Below are positions 10,030-20,122 of a DNA stretch of 46,576 nucleotides, one piece after another. The DNA comes from Comamonas sp. (GTDB lineage: Bacteria > Pseudomonadota > Gammaproteobacteria > Burkholderiales > Burkholderiaceae_C): assembly GCA_015478895.1 (NCBI GenBank), contig JADMKK010000005.1, forward strand, positions 1 to 46,576, given 5' to 3'. Position 1 is the stretch's first letter, and the number at the start of each line of letters is the position of its first letter. A model generated the notes under the pieces. The model was not told the DNA's origin. It did no database searches and saw only the letters and a program-made list of their open reading frames with translations. Position numbers and translations under genes: made by a program.

Positions 10030-10926
10030 ATGACCACATCTACAGTCGCCCTAAAAGGCAGCATCGTCGCCCTTGTCACACCCATGCTGGAGGACGGTAG
10101 CGTCGACTACCCAAGTCTGCGAAAACTGATTGACTGGCACGTTGCCGAAGGCACCCACTGCATTGGTGTGGTGGGCACGACCGGTGAGTCCCCCACCGTC
10201 AATGTGGAAGAGCACCGCGAAATCATTCGCGTGGCCGTGGAACAAGCCGCAGGCCGCGTGCCCGTGATGGCCGGTTGCGGTGCCAACAGCACGCACGAAG
10301 CCATCGAGCTGGCCAAGTTTGCCAAGAAAGTGGGCGCAGACAGCCAGTTGCAAGTCGTGCCCTACTACAACAAGCCCACGCAAGAGGGCCAGTACCAGCA
10401 CTTCAAGGCGATTGCCGAAGCCGTGGGCGATCTGCCCATGATGCTCTACAACGTGCCCGGTCGCTCCGGCGCAGACATGCTGCATGACACCGTGCTGCGT
10501 CTGGCCCAGATTGACAGCATTTTTGGCATCAAGGAAGCGACGGGCAATATCGAACGTGCCCAGTGGCTGATTCGCGATGTTCCCCAGGACTTTGGCGTTT
10601 ATTCGGGGGATGACCCCACCGCTGTCGCGTTGATGCTGTGTGGCGGCCACGGTAACGTCTCGGTCACCGCCAACGTAGCCCCCCGTTTGATGAGCGAGCT
10701 GTGCATGGCTGCGCTGGCAGGTAATATTCAGCGCGCCATGGAGATCCAGTTCCAGCTCATGCCTTTGCACAAACACCTGTTTGTGGAATCCAACCCCATT
10801 CCCGTAAAGTGGGCCGTCTCCCGCATGGGCCATTGCGGCGGCAAGCTCCGGTTGCCAATGACCGAGCTGTCCCCGGCCAATCAGCCTGTGGTAGAAACCG
10901 CGCTGCGCAATGCGGGCTTGATTTAA
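10030..10926 (+). CDS. dapA: 4-hydroxy-tetrahydrodipicolinate synthase
   Basis: DapA condenses pyruvate with aspartate semialdehyde, the first committed step to diaminopimelate and lysine. The 298-residue TIM-barrel enzyme shows [12 protein letters not shown] (T50-T51), [10 protein letters not shown] (with the tyrosine that reaches into the neighbouring active site), YNVPGRSG (Y140 and R145) and the Schiff-base lysine in FGIKEATG (K168). The length is normal. It is followed 47 bases later by bamC, the same dapA-bamC pairing seen in E. coli, so the two are probably one operon. Confidence 0.96.
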   Translation: MTTSTVALKGSIVALVTPMLEDGSVDYPSLRKLIDWHVAEGTHCIGVVGTTGESPTVNVEEHREIIRVAVEQAAGRVPVMAGCGANSTHEAIELAKFAKKVGADSQLQVVPYYNKPTQEGQYQHFKAIAEAVGDLPMMLYNVPGRSGADMLHDTVLRLAQIDSIFGIKEATGNIERAQWLIRDVPQDFGVYSGDDPTAVALMLCGGHGNVSVTANVAPRLMSELCMAALAGNIQRAMEIQFQLMPLHKHLFVESNPIPVKWAVSRMGHCGGKLRLPMTELSPANQPVVETALRNAGLI

Positions 10927-10973
10927 GCCTCCGCACCTTCTTTTCAGTCTTTGCACACTCGAGGAAATTCCGC

Positions 10974-12086
10974 GTGAAAGTGACCACCACTACCGCCCGA
11001 TTGGGCCTGCTCGGCTTAGCCGTTGCACTGTCTGCCTGCTCCGTCATCGAGGAAAGCAAGATCGATTACAAAAGCGCCAAGAAGGCCAGCACACTGGAAG
11101 TGCCACCCGATCTGACGCAATTGACCAAAGACACCCGTTACAGCGCGGCACCGGATCGCTCCATTTCAGCCGTTGCGCTGCAAGCGGGCCAAGCTCAGGT
11201 TCCCACCATTGAACGAGCCGCCCCACTGCAAGTGGGTGACGTGCAGATCATGCGTGACGGCGACAAGCGCTGGCTGGTGGTGGATCGCCCCGCAGATCAA
11301 CTGTGGGAGCCGACCCGAGAGTTCTGGATTGACCACGGCTTTAACCTGTCACAAGAAAAAGCGGACCTGGGCATCATCGAAACCGACTGGGCCGAAAATC
11401 GCGCCAAGTTGCCCCAAGACATCATCCGCTCGGCATTGGGCAAGGTGTTTGACTCGCTGTATTCCACCAGCGAGCGTGACCGTTTCCGCACCCGTTTGGA
11501 ACGCCGCACCGATGGCAAGACCGAAATCTACGTGACGCACCGCGGCATGGAAGAGGTCTACAGCAATAGCAACAAAGACTCCACCATCTGGCAGCCCCGC
11601 GCTGCCGATCCAGAGCTGGAAACGGAATTTCTGCGCCGCTTGATGATCAAGCTGGGCACAACCGAAGAGCAATCGCGCGCTTTGGTCGCAGCGGACAAAA
11701 ACCAGACAGCCCCGGCCATTGCATCCGGCCAGGTTGCCACCATCAACGGCCTGCCTGCTGTGCAACTGGCTGAGCCTTTTGACCGTGCATGGCGCCGTGT
11801 CGGCGTGGCGCTGGATCGCACCGGCTTTACGGTGGAAGACCGTGACCGCAGCAAGGGCCTGTATTTTGTGCGCTATGTGGCGCCCAACCCAGAGTCAGAG
11901 ACCAAGAAGGGCTTCTTCAGCGGCATGTTCGGCTCCAAGGCAGAAAACAAGCCCAGCAAGTACCAGATCGCTGTTCGCTCTGAAGGCAGCCAAACGCAAG
12001 TTACGGTGCTCGATGACAAGGGCCAGCCTGAAACCACGCAAGCGGCCCAACGCATTGTTCGCGTGATTGCGGACGACCTGAAGTAA
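10974..12086 (+). CDS. bamC: Outer membrane protein assembly factor BamC (lipoprotein)
   Basis: BamC is a lipoprotein partner of the BamA complex that inserts beta-barrel proteins into the outer membrane. The start is a GTG at 10974 behind GAGGAAA, giving a signal peptide with lipobox LSAC (Cys22). The open frame to the left runs into dapA and is not coding. The unstructured DYKSAKKASTLEVPPDLT stretch that follows the lipid anchor is characteristic of NlpB/BamC, and two helix-grip repeats follow (about 100-200 and 260-370). The protein is 370 residues. Adjacent dapA and a strong terminator directly after the gene define the unit. Confidence 0.92.
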   Translation: MKVTTTTARLGLLGLAVALSACSVIEESKIDYKSAKKASTLEVPPDLTQLTKDTRYSAAPDRSISAVALQAGQAQVPTIERAAPLQVGDVQIMRDGDKRWLVVDRPADQLWEPTREFWIDHGFNLSQEKADLGIIETDWAENRAKLPQDIIRSALGKVFDSLYSTSERDRFRTRLERRTDGKTEIYVTHRGMEEVYSNSNKDSTIWQPRAADPELETEFLRRLMIKLGTTEEQSRALVAADKNQTAPAIASGQVATINGLPAVQLAEPFDRAWRRVGVALDRTGFTVEDRDRSKGLYFVRYVAPNPESETKKGFFSGMFGSKAENKPSKYQIAVRSEGSQTQVTVLDDKGQPETTQAAQRIVRVIADDLK

Positions 12087-12127
12087 TTCAGGTTTCGCTT
12101 TCGCCCCCATTGCAGTGACTGCACAGC

Positions 12128-12162
12128 AAAAAGCCGCCGCGTCGCAAGACCGGCGGCTTTTT
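12128..12162 (+). terminator. Rho-independent terminator of dapA-bamC
   Basis: AAAAAGCCGCCG (12128-12139) and CGGCGGCTTTTT (12151-12162) form a perfect 12-bp stem ending in a T-run, 41 bases after the bamC stop. Confidence 0.9.
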
Positions 12163-12226
12163 GTATGGGGATAGAGCGTCCAAATAGTGACAACGAAAAC
12201 TATAGCGATAGGTGTCACAGCACAAC

Positions 12227-12262
12227 AAAAAACCCGCAGGACTTGCGCCCTACGGGTTTCTT
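12227..12262 (-). terminator. Terminator of the Ala/Pro-rich lipoprotein gene
   Basis: Read on the minus strand, AAACCCGTAGGGC pairs with GTCCTGCGGGTTT with one bulge or mismatch, ending in TTTTTT. It lies about 40 bases after the stop of the minus-strand lipoprotein gene. Confidence 0.75.
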
Positions 12263-12298
12263 TCATTCACAGCCCGGAAAACCGGGGTCGCCAGCCAA

Positions 12299-12622
12299 TT
12301 ACTTGGCAGCTTCTGTTGCGGCCTTCACTGCTTCGTCAGCAGCAACTTTGGCAGCGTCAGCAGCTTCTTCAGCCTTGACGGCAGCTTCGCCCGAAGCTTC
12401 CACAGCCTGGTTGGCAGCATTCGATGCAGCATCAGCAGCTGGCTCTTGCACCACGGGTGCAGCAGGAGTTTCGACAACGGGTGCCACAGGTGCTTCAACC
12501 ACAGGAGCTGGAGCTTCAACAGCAGGCGCAACGGGCGCTGCAACTGGAGCCTCTTCCTTCTTGCCGCAAGCGACCAGAGCAGCAGAAGCGATAACGGTAG
12601 CCAAGATGAGAGAGTTTTTCAT
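12299..12622 (-). CDS. Small Ala/Pro/Glu-rich lipoprotein
   Basis: The 107-residue product has a signal peptide with a lipobox ending at Cys19 (ASAALVAC). A Pro/Val/Ala-rich stretch of repeated APVV/APVVE units (about 25-62) follows, then a highly charged Ala-rich segment (70-107) with near-heptad AADAAKVAADEAV repeats, predicted as one long amphipathic or coiled-coil helix. This layout, lipid anchor plus spacer plus helix, suits a periplasmic spacer between outer membrane and wall, in the manner of small Lpp-like proteins. That role is inference. Composition alone can produce false homology. It has its own terminator and is probably monocistronic. Confidence 0.75.
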   Translation of the reverse strand: MKNSLILATVIASAALVACGKKEEAPVAAPVAPAVEAPAPVVEAPVAPVVETPAAPVVQEPAADAASNAANQAVEASGEAAVKAEEAADAAKVAADEAVKAATEAAK

Positions 12623-12807
12623 ATCTATACCTCAAAGGGTGTAAGAAGGGTGGGCTGACGCGGCCAACATGGCGCATCAGCGGCTACCAGTGCCGAGCCT
12701 TGTTTTCAAGGCCTGCGCACCACTGTGCAGCACTGGCTTCCCTCACTCAACGATGCAGTTACAAAATCGGTTTACACCAATGAGCTATTGAATTTGTAAC
12801 AAAGCGC

Positions 12808-13935
12808 TTAGCCGGGGATGCTTTCTGCCCATCCAGCATCTACCCAACTCGACAGCAGCTCCAGGGCATCGTCGCTGAACTGCTGCACTTCACGACGCGA
12901 GAGCTGGCGCTCATCGGCCAGCTTTTGCATCAACTTGGCGTCTTTGCCGCCCGCCAGATAGCTCTCGCCATTGATGAAGATGTGTTTGGGGTCGTAGAGC
13001 ATGCGGGTGCGGCGGTTCAGGCGCACGCCTTCAAGCATCGCAAAGTCTTGCGCAGGTTCAAACCAGACGTTTTGCTTGGGGTCACTCATGTACTCACCCA
13101 GCGCACGTTCCAGTGCCAAAGGCTCGGCCAACGCCTTGGCCAACGCAGTGCGCGCAAACTCGTACAGATCCGCAGGAATCTCTCCGGGGTTGGCCACCGC
13201 CGCTTGCTTGGGGTCCTTGTAGACCACATCCTTAGGGCACTCATCGGGCGCGTCCGACATGCGCAGGAAGATTTCGCGCGCCATCTCGTCTTGTTTGGGC
13301 GAGCGAAAACCAATCGAGTACGTCATGCACTCGCCTTCGGCGATCCCGTCGTGCGCCCACTTGGGCGGCAGGTACAGCATGTCGCCGGGCTCCAGCACGA
13401 ACTCTTCTTCAGGCTCAAAGTTCGTCAGGATTTTCAGCGGCACGTTCTCTTGCAGCGTGAAGTCTTTCTGGCGGCCAATGCGCCAGCGGCGCTTGCCGTG
13501 GGCTTGCAGCAGGAACACGTCGTAGTTGTCAAAGTGAGGGCCTACGCCGCCTTGGTCAGTGGCAAAGCTGATCATCAGATCGTCCATGCGCGCATCGGGC
13601 ACAAAACGGAACTGCTGCAACAGTTCATGCGCTTGCTCGTTGTGCAAATCTACGCCCTGGATCAACGCTGTCCAGCCTTGCTTGGACAGTGAGGGAAAGG
13701 CGCGGCGCGAGAACGGGCCGTGCGAGAGCTTCCACTGGCCTTCACCCAACTGCTGAATCAGGCGCGCTTCCACACCTTCTTGCCCTGCCATGGCCAGCAA
13801 TTCAGCCCGGTTCAGGAAAGCCTTGAAGCCGGGAATGGCCTGGCGAATCAGCAAAGGCTTTTTGTGCCAGTACGTGCGCATGAATTTCTCGGGCGAAATG
13901 CCGCCAAGCAGCGTCAGGGGGGCTTTGGTGTCCAT
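12808..13935 (-). CDS. JmjC/cupin ribosomal protein hydroxylase (RoxA/YcfD-like)
   Basis: The 375-residue product matches the ROX family of Fe(II)/2-oxoglutarate oxygenases, whose E. coli member hydroxylates an arginine in ribosomal protein uL16. Family features are the front TYWHKKPLLIRQAIPGF, the metal-binding HxD in GPHFDNYDVF (H134, D136), the distal histidine in PKWAHDGIAEG (H195) and a C-terminal winged-helix-like region. The open frame reaches 14016, but the ATG at 13935 (MDTKAPLTLL) gives the normal N-terminus. Divergent from the SlyD-like gene. The substrate in this organism is inferred from the family. Confidence 0.85.
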   Translation of the reverse strand: MDTKAPLTLLGGISPEKFMRTYWHKKPLLIRQAIPGFKAFLNRAELLAMAGQEGVEARLIQQLGEGQWKLSHGPFSRRAFPSLSKQGWTALIQGVDLHNEQAHELLQQFRFVPDARMDDLMISFATDQGGVGPHFDNYDVFLLQAHGKRRWRIGRQKDFTLQENVPLKILTNFEPEEEFVLEPGDMLYLPPKWAHDGIAEGECMTYSIGFRSPKQDEMAREIFLRMSDAPDECPKDVVYKDPKQAAVANPGEIPADLYEFARTALAKALAEPLALERALGEYMSDPKQNVWFEPAQDFAMLEGVRLNRRTRMLYDPKHIFINGESYLAGGKDAKLMQKLADERQLSRREVQQFSDDALELLSSWVDAGWAESIPG

Positions 13936-14199
13936 GGTGTAGTTCTCAGTCAGGTCAGACACAGGCCACTCCCCGTGCCGATATAAAAAGAAAATGCCAG
14001 CCTCGCGGCATGGCAAACCCTGCTATTTTCCTATGGATACGCCACTGCGCTGTTTGCGCCTTCGCAATGCCAGCGTATCGCTTGGGTCTGATCGCTTTTA
14101 GCCATGCGCATGATGGCCACCGGGCCCGGCAAGTACAATCGCCCGCTCTTTACGGTGCTCGCCAGCCAGCGAGTGCTGCACTCACCCAAAGGTATGGAC

Positions 14200-14727
14200 A
14201 TGGAAATTACCCCTCAATGCGTGGTTGCGCTGACTTGGACCCTCAAAGACACCCTGGGTGAAGATCTGGACATCCTGGACGAGCCCGTCGAGTTTTTAGT
14301 GGGCGGTGACGATTTGCTCCAGCGCATCGAAGAAGCCCTGCAAGGCCACGGCGTGGGCGCTACGCTGCAGTTGCACCTGGAGCCAGAAGATGCTTTTGGC
14401 GAATACATCGACAAGCTGATCTTTCTGGAGCCGCGCAAGCTGTTCCCCGCTGAACTGGAAGAGGGCATGACCTTTGAAGGCAGCGCCCTGCCCCAAGGCT
14501 GCAACCCCGAAGCGCCCAAAGATGCGCTGTACACCGTCACCGACATTTACCCCGAGCATGTGGTGCTGGACGGCAACCACCCGCTGGCCGGGATTGCCCT
14601 GCGCATTGCGCTGAAGGTTGAAGCCGTGCGCGAAGCCACTGGAGAAGAAATTGGCCGTGGCAGCGCGGGCACAGGCTTTTTCCGCATTCAGCCTCCCGCT
14701 GTGCCCGGCAATGAAACGTTGCATTGA
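14200..14727 (+). CDS. SlyD-like FKBP-type peptidyl-prolyl isomerase
   Basis: The protein is 175 residues. An N-terminal half of an FKBP fold (LVGGDDLLQRIEEALQGH) is followed by an inserted flap domain (PEDAFGEYIDKLIFLEPRKLF) and the FKBP end (LAGIALRIALKVEAVREAT), the SlyD/FkpB arrangement. The His-rich metal tail of E. coli SlyD is absent. I chose the ATG at 14200, eight bases after AAAGG; the ATG at 14194 is too close to it. These proteins catalyse prolyl isomerisation and act as folding helpers. Confidence 0.85.
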   Translation: MEITPQCVVALTWTLKDTLGEDLDILDEPVEFLVGGDDLLQRIEEALQGHGVGATLQLHLEPEDAFGEYIDKLIFLEPRKLFPAELEEGMTFEGSALPQGCNPEAPKDALYTVTDIYPEHVVLDGNHPLAGIALRIALKVEAVREATGEEIGRGSAGTGFFRIQPPAVPGNETLH

Positions 14728-14772
14728 TCGCCGCTGTAGCAGCGTCCATCAACGGATTAATTGATTAATTGC

Positions 14773-14852
14773 ATAGCAGCTTGCCGTTGATTGGGCTTGA
14801 TTTCAGATAGTTTTCATTGTGGAATCAAGCCTGCATAACGGCATACAGCTAT
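14773..14852. repeat. Dispersed palindromic element, copy 1
   Basis: The left arm ATAGCAGCTTGCCGTT (14773-14788) is the near-inverse of AACGGCATACAGCTAT (14837-14852): 13 of 16 positions pair. A second nested stem, GGCTTGATT with AATCAAGCC, sits inside, so the unit can fold into one long hairpin. It lies between convergent genes, directly before a terminator. Similar elements are at 19997, 32099 and 45588, and more distantly at 23247. Confidence 0.75.
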
Positions 14853-14854
14853 AA

Positions 14855-14893
14855 AAAAAGAGCCTGCTCTCGAAAGACAGCAGGCTCTTTTTG
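14855..14893. terminator. Bidirectional terminator between the SlyD-like and GDT1 genes
   Basis: AAAAGAGCCTGCT and AGCAGGCTCTTTT form a perfect 13-bp stem around CTCGAAAGAC, with A and T runs outside. It serves convergent genes on both sides. Confidence 0.88.
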
Positions 14894-14906
14894 TGTGTTG
14901 CGCCGG

Positions 14907-15491
14907 TCAGCGGCTCCACCACTGCGCCAGCGCCGGGCCGGCAATCGCCAACACTCCCAGCAGCAAGAAAATCAGCGCCGAAGTCACATGCACGGCGCGC
15001 AACGGAATGCGCTTGACCAGCTTGTCGCCCAGCCACACGGCCGGGGCGTTGGCCAGCATCATGCCCAAGGTCGTACCCAGCACCACCCAGACGTAGGCTT
15101 GGTATTGCGCGGCCAGCATGACAGTGGCGATCTGCGTTTTGTCCCCCATCTCCGCCAAGAAGAAGGCGACCAAGGTGGTGCCAAACACCCCCCACTTGGT
15201 GTGGGCCTGCAATTCATCGTCGTCAAACTTGTCGGGAATGAGCATCCAGCCGGCCATGGCAATAAACGAAATGCCCAAAATCCAGCGCATCACATCCGGG
15301 CCAATAAAGCTGTTGATCCATTCGCCCAAAGCGCCTGCCAGACCGTGATTGACGAGGGTGGCGACGAATATGCCGCAGATAATCGGCCAGGGTTTTCTAA
15401 AACGGGCGGCCAACACCAGCGAGAGCAGTTGCGTCTTGTCGCCCATTTCGGCGAGGGTGACGATGCCCGTTGAGACCAGGAATGCTTCCAT
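14907..15491 (-). CDS. GDT1/TMEM165 (UPF0016) family, probable manganese exporter
   Basis: The 194-residue inner membrane protein has about six hydrophobic helices and the duplicated signature of the family: LAEMGDKTQLLSL (E15) and LAEMGDKTQIATV (E114). Bacterial members (MneA/Mnx type) export Mn2+, and eukaryotic ones move Mn2+/Ca2+ in the Golgi. The upstream region carries a yybP-ykoY manganese riboswitch, which strongly supports a manganese role here. There is no obvious Shine-Dalgarno before the ATG (AATCCTTGTC). Confidence 0.92.
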   Translation of the reverse strand: MEAFLVSTGIVTLAEMGDKTQLLSLVLAARFRKPWPIICGIFVATLVNHGLAGALGEWINSFIGPDVMRWILGISFIAMAGWMLIPDKFDDDELQAHTKWGVFGTTLVAFFLAEMGDKTQIATVMLAAQYQAYVWVVLGTTLGMMLANAPAVWLGDKLVKRIPLRAVHVTSALIFLLLGVLAIAGPALAQWWSR

Positions 15492-15569
15492 GACAAGGAT
15501 TCAATAGCGGCTGGAGTAAACAAAAAACATCAAGCTGCCGCACCCCATCCAGCCAGACAGTGCGATCAG

Positions 15570-15677
15570 CTCAATGGTCTTGTCCAGCACTGCCACATGC
15601 ACCATGGCCGTTTTCGCCAAGTATGTTGATGCATGTAATTGGCGCATTGCGCGCCAACGGACTACTCCCCAAAAGAG
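15570..15677 (-). ncRNA. yybP-ykoY manganese riboswitch
   Basis: On the minus strand the leader begins CTCTTTTGGGGAGTAG, the hallmark of this class. A hairpin TTGGCGC-gcaat-GCGCCAA follows, then the conserved CAACATACTTGGCGAAAAC, a stem ACATGCA/TGCATGT, and a closing GGACAAGACCATTGAG whose end pairs with the start. Known members bind Mn2+ and switch on Mn exporters such as mntP and UPF0016 genes. The element lies about 80 bases before the GDT1-type gene, in the right orientation. Recognised by eye from conserved blocks; a covariance-model search would confirm it. Confidence 0.78.
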
Positions 15678-15683
15678 ATCGCG

Positions 15684-15689
15684 ATTGTA
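15684..15689 (-). promoter_or_regulatory. Probable -10 box for the riboswitch transcript
   Basis: On the minus strand TACAAT lies about seven bases before the first base of the riboswitch fold, which fits a transcript that starts at the aptamer. No convincing -35 is seen at 16-18 bases. Confidence 0.45.
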
Positions 15690-15832
15690 TGTCGTTCGCC
15701 GTTTGAAAAATCTTTCAAGGGCGCAATACAAGCCTTGTAAATATGGCTGCGCGTATTGCAATCAGGAATGATTCTTAATAATCCAGCCCGATTTATTGAA
15801 AAACAAATGCTTATATTGACCCCCGGCACATA

Positions 15833-15863
15833 AAAAAACCTCCTCGGCTAAAAGAAGGTTTTT
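15833..15863 (-). terminator. Probable terminator after dut
   Basis: AAAAACCT and AGGTTTTT form an 8-bp AT-rich stem around about 14 bases, some 40 bases after the dut stop. It is weaker than the other terminators here because the stem has only three G/C pairs. Confidence 0.5.
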
Positions 15864-15899
15864 CCCATCAGGTCTTCTGAAGAATAGATTGCTTACCTC

Positions 15900-16349
15900 T
15901 TATTGTTTCCCGGTGGAGCCGTAGCCACCTTCGCCGCGCACCGATACAGCTTCGAATTCTTCAACCACGTTGAACGCAGGCTGCACCACTGGCACGATCA
16001 CCAACTGGGCCAAACGGTCCATCGGCTGCAGCGTAAACGCCGTGGGCGAACGGTTCCAGGCACTGACCATCAACTGGCCCTGGTAGTCCGAGTCAATCAA
16101 CCCGACCAAATTACCCAGCACGATGCCGTGTTTGTGCCCCATGCCTGAGCGCGGCAGGATCATGGCGGCGTAGCCTGGGTCTTTCAAATACATGGCCATG
16201 CCAGTGGGAATCAGCTGCCACTGGCCGGGCTCCAGCGTCACCGGCGCATCAATACAGGCGCGCAAATCGAGGCCTGCGCTACCGGGCGTGGCGTAGGCAG
16301 GCATGTTCTCGCGCAGGCGCGCATCCAAAATTTTGATATCTACTTGCAT
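15900..16349 (-). CDS. dut: dUTP diphosphatase (dUTPase)
   Basis: Dut hydrolyses dUTP to dUMP, keeping uracil out of DNA and feeding dTMP synthesis. The 149-residue trimeric-type enzyme shows motif I (SAGLDLRA), motif II ([11 protein letters not shown]), motif III ([15 protein letters not shown]), motif IV (RLAQLVIVP) and the C-terminal arm motif V ([10 protein letters not shown]). It ends the minus-strand row coaBC-unknown-dut; coaBC and dut are also neighbours in E. coli. Confidence 0.96.
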   Translation of the reverse strand: MQVDIKILDARLRENMPAYATPGSAGLDLRACIDAPVTLEPGQWQLIPTGMAMYLKDPGYAAMILPRSGMGHKHGIVLGNLVGLIDSDYQGQLMVSAWNRSPTAFTLQPMDRLAQLVIVPVVQPAFNVVEEFEAVSVRGEGGYGSTGKQ

Positions 16350-16380
16350 GGGCGAGGATGGTAAGGGGCAAAAGCGCTAT

Positions 16381-16947
16381 TCAGGAATTGCCAGCGCTAG
16401 AAGCCGCACGCACCGCACGGAACACGTTGAACACCACCCAAGCGATGATGGCGATGGGCAGCAACGGTGCGGCAAAGATCCCCAGCAGCACCAAGCCAAC
16501 AATGACGGCCAACACTGAAGCATTGCGCATGCTGACCAAGGAAAAAGGCGCTGTCGCTATGTCTTTAGCTTTGCCGGCATTGTGGATTGCGGACTGTTTC
16601 TGTGGCTGCCATGTACGGGCCTGCGCCTTGGCTTTGCGCTGCAGGCGATCCATGCTGCTTTCCACGCCACCTGACTGCACTGCACTGACCACCTCATCTG
16701 CGGCACGTTGCGTACTGCGACTGGCAGCAGTGCCCTGGCGACCCCATTGGGCATCTGGTGCGGCGCGGGCTTTGTCACCCAGTGCCTTCAGGCGAGCGCG
16801 CTCTTGCTCCTGAGCGGCCCAAGCCATCAGGCCATCGACATAACGCACATAGTCCCCATTGGGCGGACCGCTGAAGTCCTGAAAATTGGGCGCGCCGGGG
16901 GAAACCAACGACAGCTTGCGCTTTGCGGACACGGGAGCGAAAGACAT
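16381..16947 (-). CDS. Uncharacterised protein with C-terminal membrane anchor
   Basis: 188 residues starting MSFAPVSAKRKL. The ATG at 16947 lies nine bases after AAGGGGA; an upstream TTG is less likely. A hydrophilic charged body contains YVRYVDGLMAWAAQEQERAR. A strongly hydrophobic segment near the C-terminus (VLAVIVGLVLLGIFAAPLLPIAIIAWVVF) is long enough for one long or two short helices. No signal peptide, so the body is probably cytoplasmic. It begins 24 bases after the coaBC stop and precedes dut, so it is part of that operon. Family not recognised. Confidence 0.75.
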   Translation of the reverse strand: MSFAPVSAKRKLSLVSPGAPNFQDFSGPPNGDYVRYVDGLMAWAAQEQERARLKALGDKARAAPDAQWGRQGTAASRSTQRAADEVVSAVQSGGVESSMDRLQRKAKAQARTWQPQKQSAIHNAGKAKDIATAPFSLVSMRNASVLAVIVGLVLLGIFAAPLLPIAIIAWVVFNVFRAVRAASSAGNS

Positions 16948-16971
16948 GAAATGTTTCCCCTTCAAGCAGGT

Positions 16972-18201
16972 TTAAAGGCGGGTAGTGGTCGCAGGCACGC
17001 GCCGCGCCAGCTCTGCCACCAGTTGGTGGCCCAGCGCCGTTTTGCTGGCGCGTGGCAGTTCGCGGTGGCCACTGGCATCCACCAGCAGCAGCGCGTTGTC
17101 ATCTTGCCCGAAGGTCGCAGGGCCAATATTGCCAACCAGCAAAGGCACGCCCTTGCGCACGCGCTTGGCCGTAGCGTAGGCCAGCAAATCGTGGCTTTCT
17201 GCGGCAAAACCGACGCAGTACAGCGCACCGCTTTGCGCGCGTTCACTCTGGGCCACCGTAGCCAGAATGTCTGGGTTCTCCACAAAGCTCAGCGCAGGCA
17301 CATCGCCAGAGCCATCTTTCTTGATCTTCTGGTCTGCTGCATTGGCAGGTCGCCAGTCGGCCACTGCGGCCGTGGCGATAAAAATGGAGGCCTGGTCGAT
17401 CTGGCTCTGTACCGCACCCAGCATTTGCTGCGCCGACTGCACATTGATGCGGCGCACGCCACGCGGGGTGGACAAATGCACGGGGCCTGCGACCAGCGTC
17501 ACCTGCGCCCCCGCAGTCTTGGCCGCCGCTGCAATGGCAAAACCCATCTTGCCGCTGGACAGATTGGTAATGCCGCGCACCGGGTCAATCGCCTCAAAAG
17601 TGGGGCCAGCGGTAATCAACAGTTTGTGCCCGGCCAGCACCTTGGGCGTAAAGAAAGCGGCAATGTCTGCGAGCAGCTCTTCGGGCTCCAGCATGCGGCC
17701 ATCGCCCGTCTCGCCGCAGGCCTGCTCGCCCACACCCACACCCAGCACGTGCGCGCCATCAGCGGCGGCCTGGGCAAAGTTGCGTTGCGTGGCCGGGTGG
17801 GCCCACATTTCGCGGTTCATGGCCGGTGCCAGCAACAGCGGCACGCGGTCGATGGGGCGGGCCACACACATCAGGCTCAGCAGTTCGTCAGCCCGGCCCT
17901 GGGCCAGCTTGGCGACAAAGTCTGCACTGCACGGCGCGATGACCACTGCATCAGCCTCGCGGCTCAGATTGATGTGCGGCATGTTGTTGGCTTCGCGCGC
18001 GTCCCACTGCGAGGTGTAGACCGTGCGCCCAGACAACGCCTGCATGGTGACGGGGGTCATAAACTGCTCGGCTGCCTCGGTCATCACCACTTGCACAGTG
18101 GCTCCAGCCTTGGTCAACAGACGGCACAACTGCGCCGATTTATAACAAGCGACGCCTCCGGAGAGGCCCAAAACAATGTGTTTGCCAGCGAGTTCTTGCA
18201 T
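16972..18201 (-). CDS. coaBC: Bifunctional phosphopantothenoylcysteine decarboxylase / synthase
   Basis: CoaBC carries out two consecutive steps of coenzyme A synthesis: joining cysteine to 4'-phosphopantothenate (CoaB) and decarboxylating the product with FMN (CoaC). The N-terminal CoaC half has LGLSGGVACYK, the catalytic histidine in MPHINLS (H76), LLAPAMNREMW and the clamp cysteine in QACGETGDGRM (C162). The CoaB half starts near residue 190 with KLLITAGPTFEAIDPVRGIT, then NLSSGKMG and AAVADWRP. The frame is open to 18456 through the pyrG start, but the ATG at 18201 gives the normal 409 residues. First gene of the operon, divergent from pyrG. Confidence 0.95.
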   Translation of the reverse strand: MQELAGKHIVLGLSGGVACYKSAQLCRLLTKAGATVQVVMTEAAEQFMTPVTMQALSGRTVYTSQWDAREANNMPHINLSREADAVVIAPCSADFVAKLAQGRADELLSLMCVARPIDRVPLLLAPAMNREMWAHPATQRNFAQAAADGAHVLGVGVGEQACGETGDGRMLEPEELLADIAAFFTPKVLAGHKLLITAGPTFEAIDPVRGITNLSSGKMGFAIAAAAKTAGAQVTLVAGPVHLSTPRGVRRINVQSAQQMLGAVQSQIDQASIFIATAAVADWRPANAADQKIKKDGSGDVPALSFVENPDILATVAQSERAQSGALYCVGFAAESHDLLAYATAKRVRKGVPLLVGNIGPATFGQDDNALLLVDASGHRELPRASKTALGHQLVAELARRVPATTTRL

Positions 18202-18269
18202 GGCGCGAATGTAGCAGAGCGGCAAGGTCAATTGCCCTGCGACGCAAGCAGTCAATTGTGGCTGGCACC

Positions 18270-19972
<1,703 letters not shown>

Positions 19973-19996
19973 TTTCCGTTTTGAGGAAGCAAGTCT

Positions 19997-20089
19997 AAAA
20001 AAGGAGCTGCCTGCCGTTGAAAACAAACAACTTCAGCCCTATTTAGGTCTGAATGCGTTGAAACACTACGGCATGCAGCTTCTGTTTTT
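19997..20089. repeat. Dispersed palindromic element, copy 2
   Basis: Left arm AAAAAAGGAGCTGCCTGCCGTTG, shown here with its key block AGCTGCCTGCCGT, is mirrored by ACGGCATGCAGCT about 50 bases on (20069-20080) and then CTGTTTT. TTCAG and CTGAA form a nested inner stem. It fills most of the 150-base gap between pyrG and kdsA, so it would be transcribed if the two genes share a message. Confidence 0.75.
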
Positions 20090-20122
20090 GAAGCATGCAT
20101 GACATGCACTGAAGGAAACACC

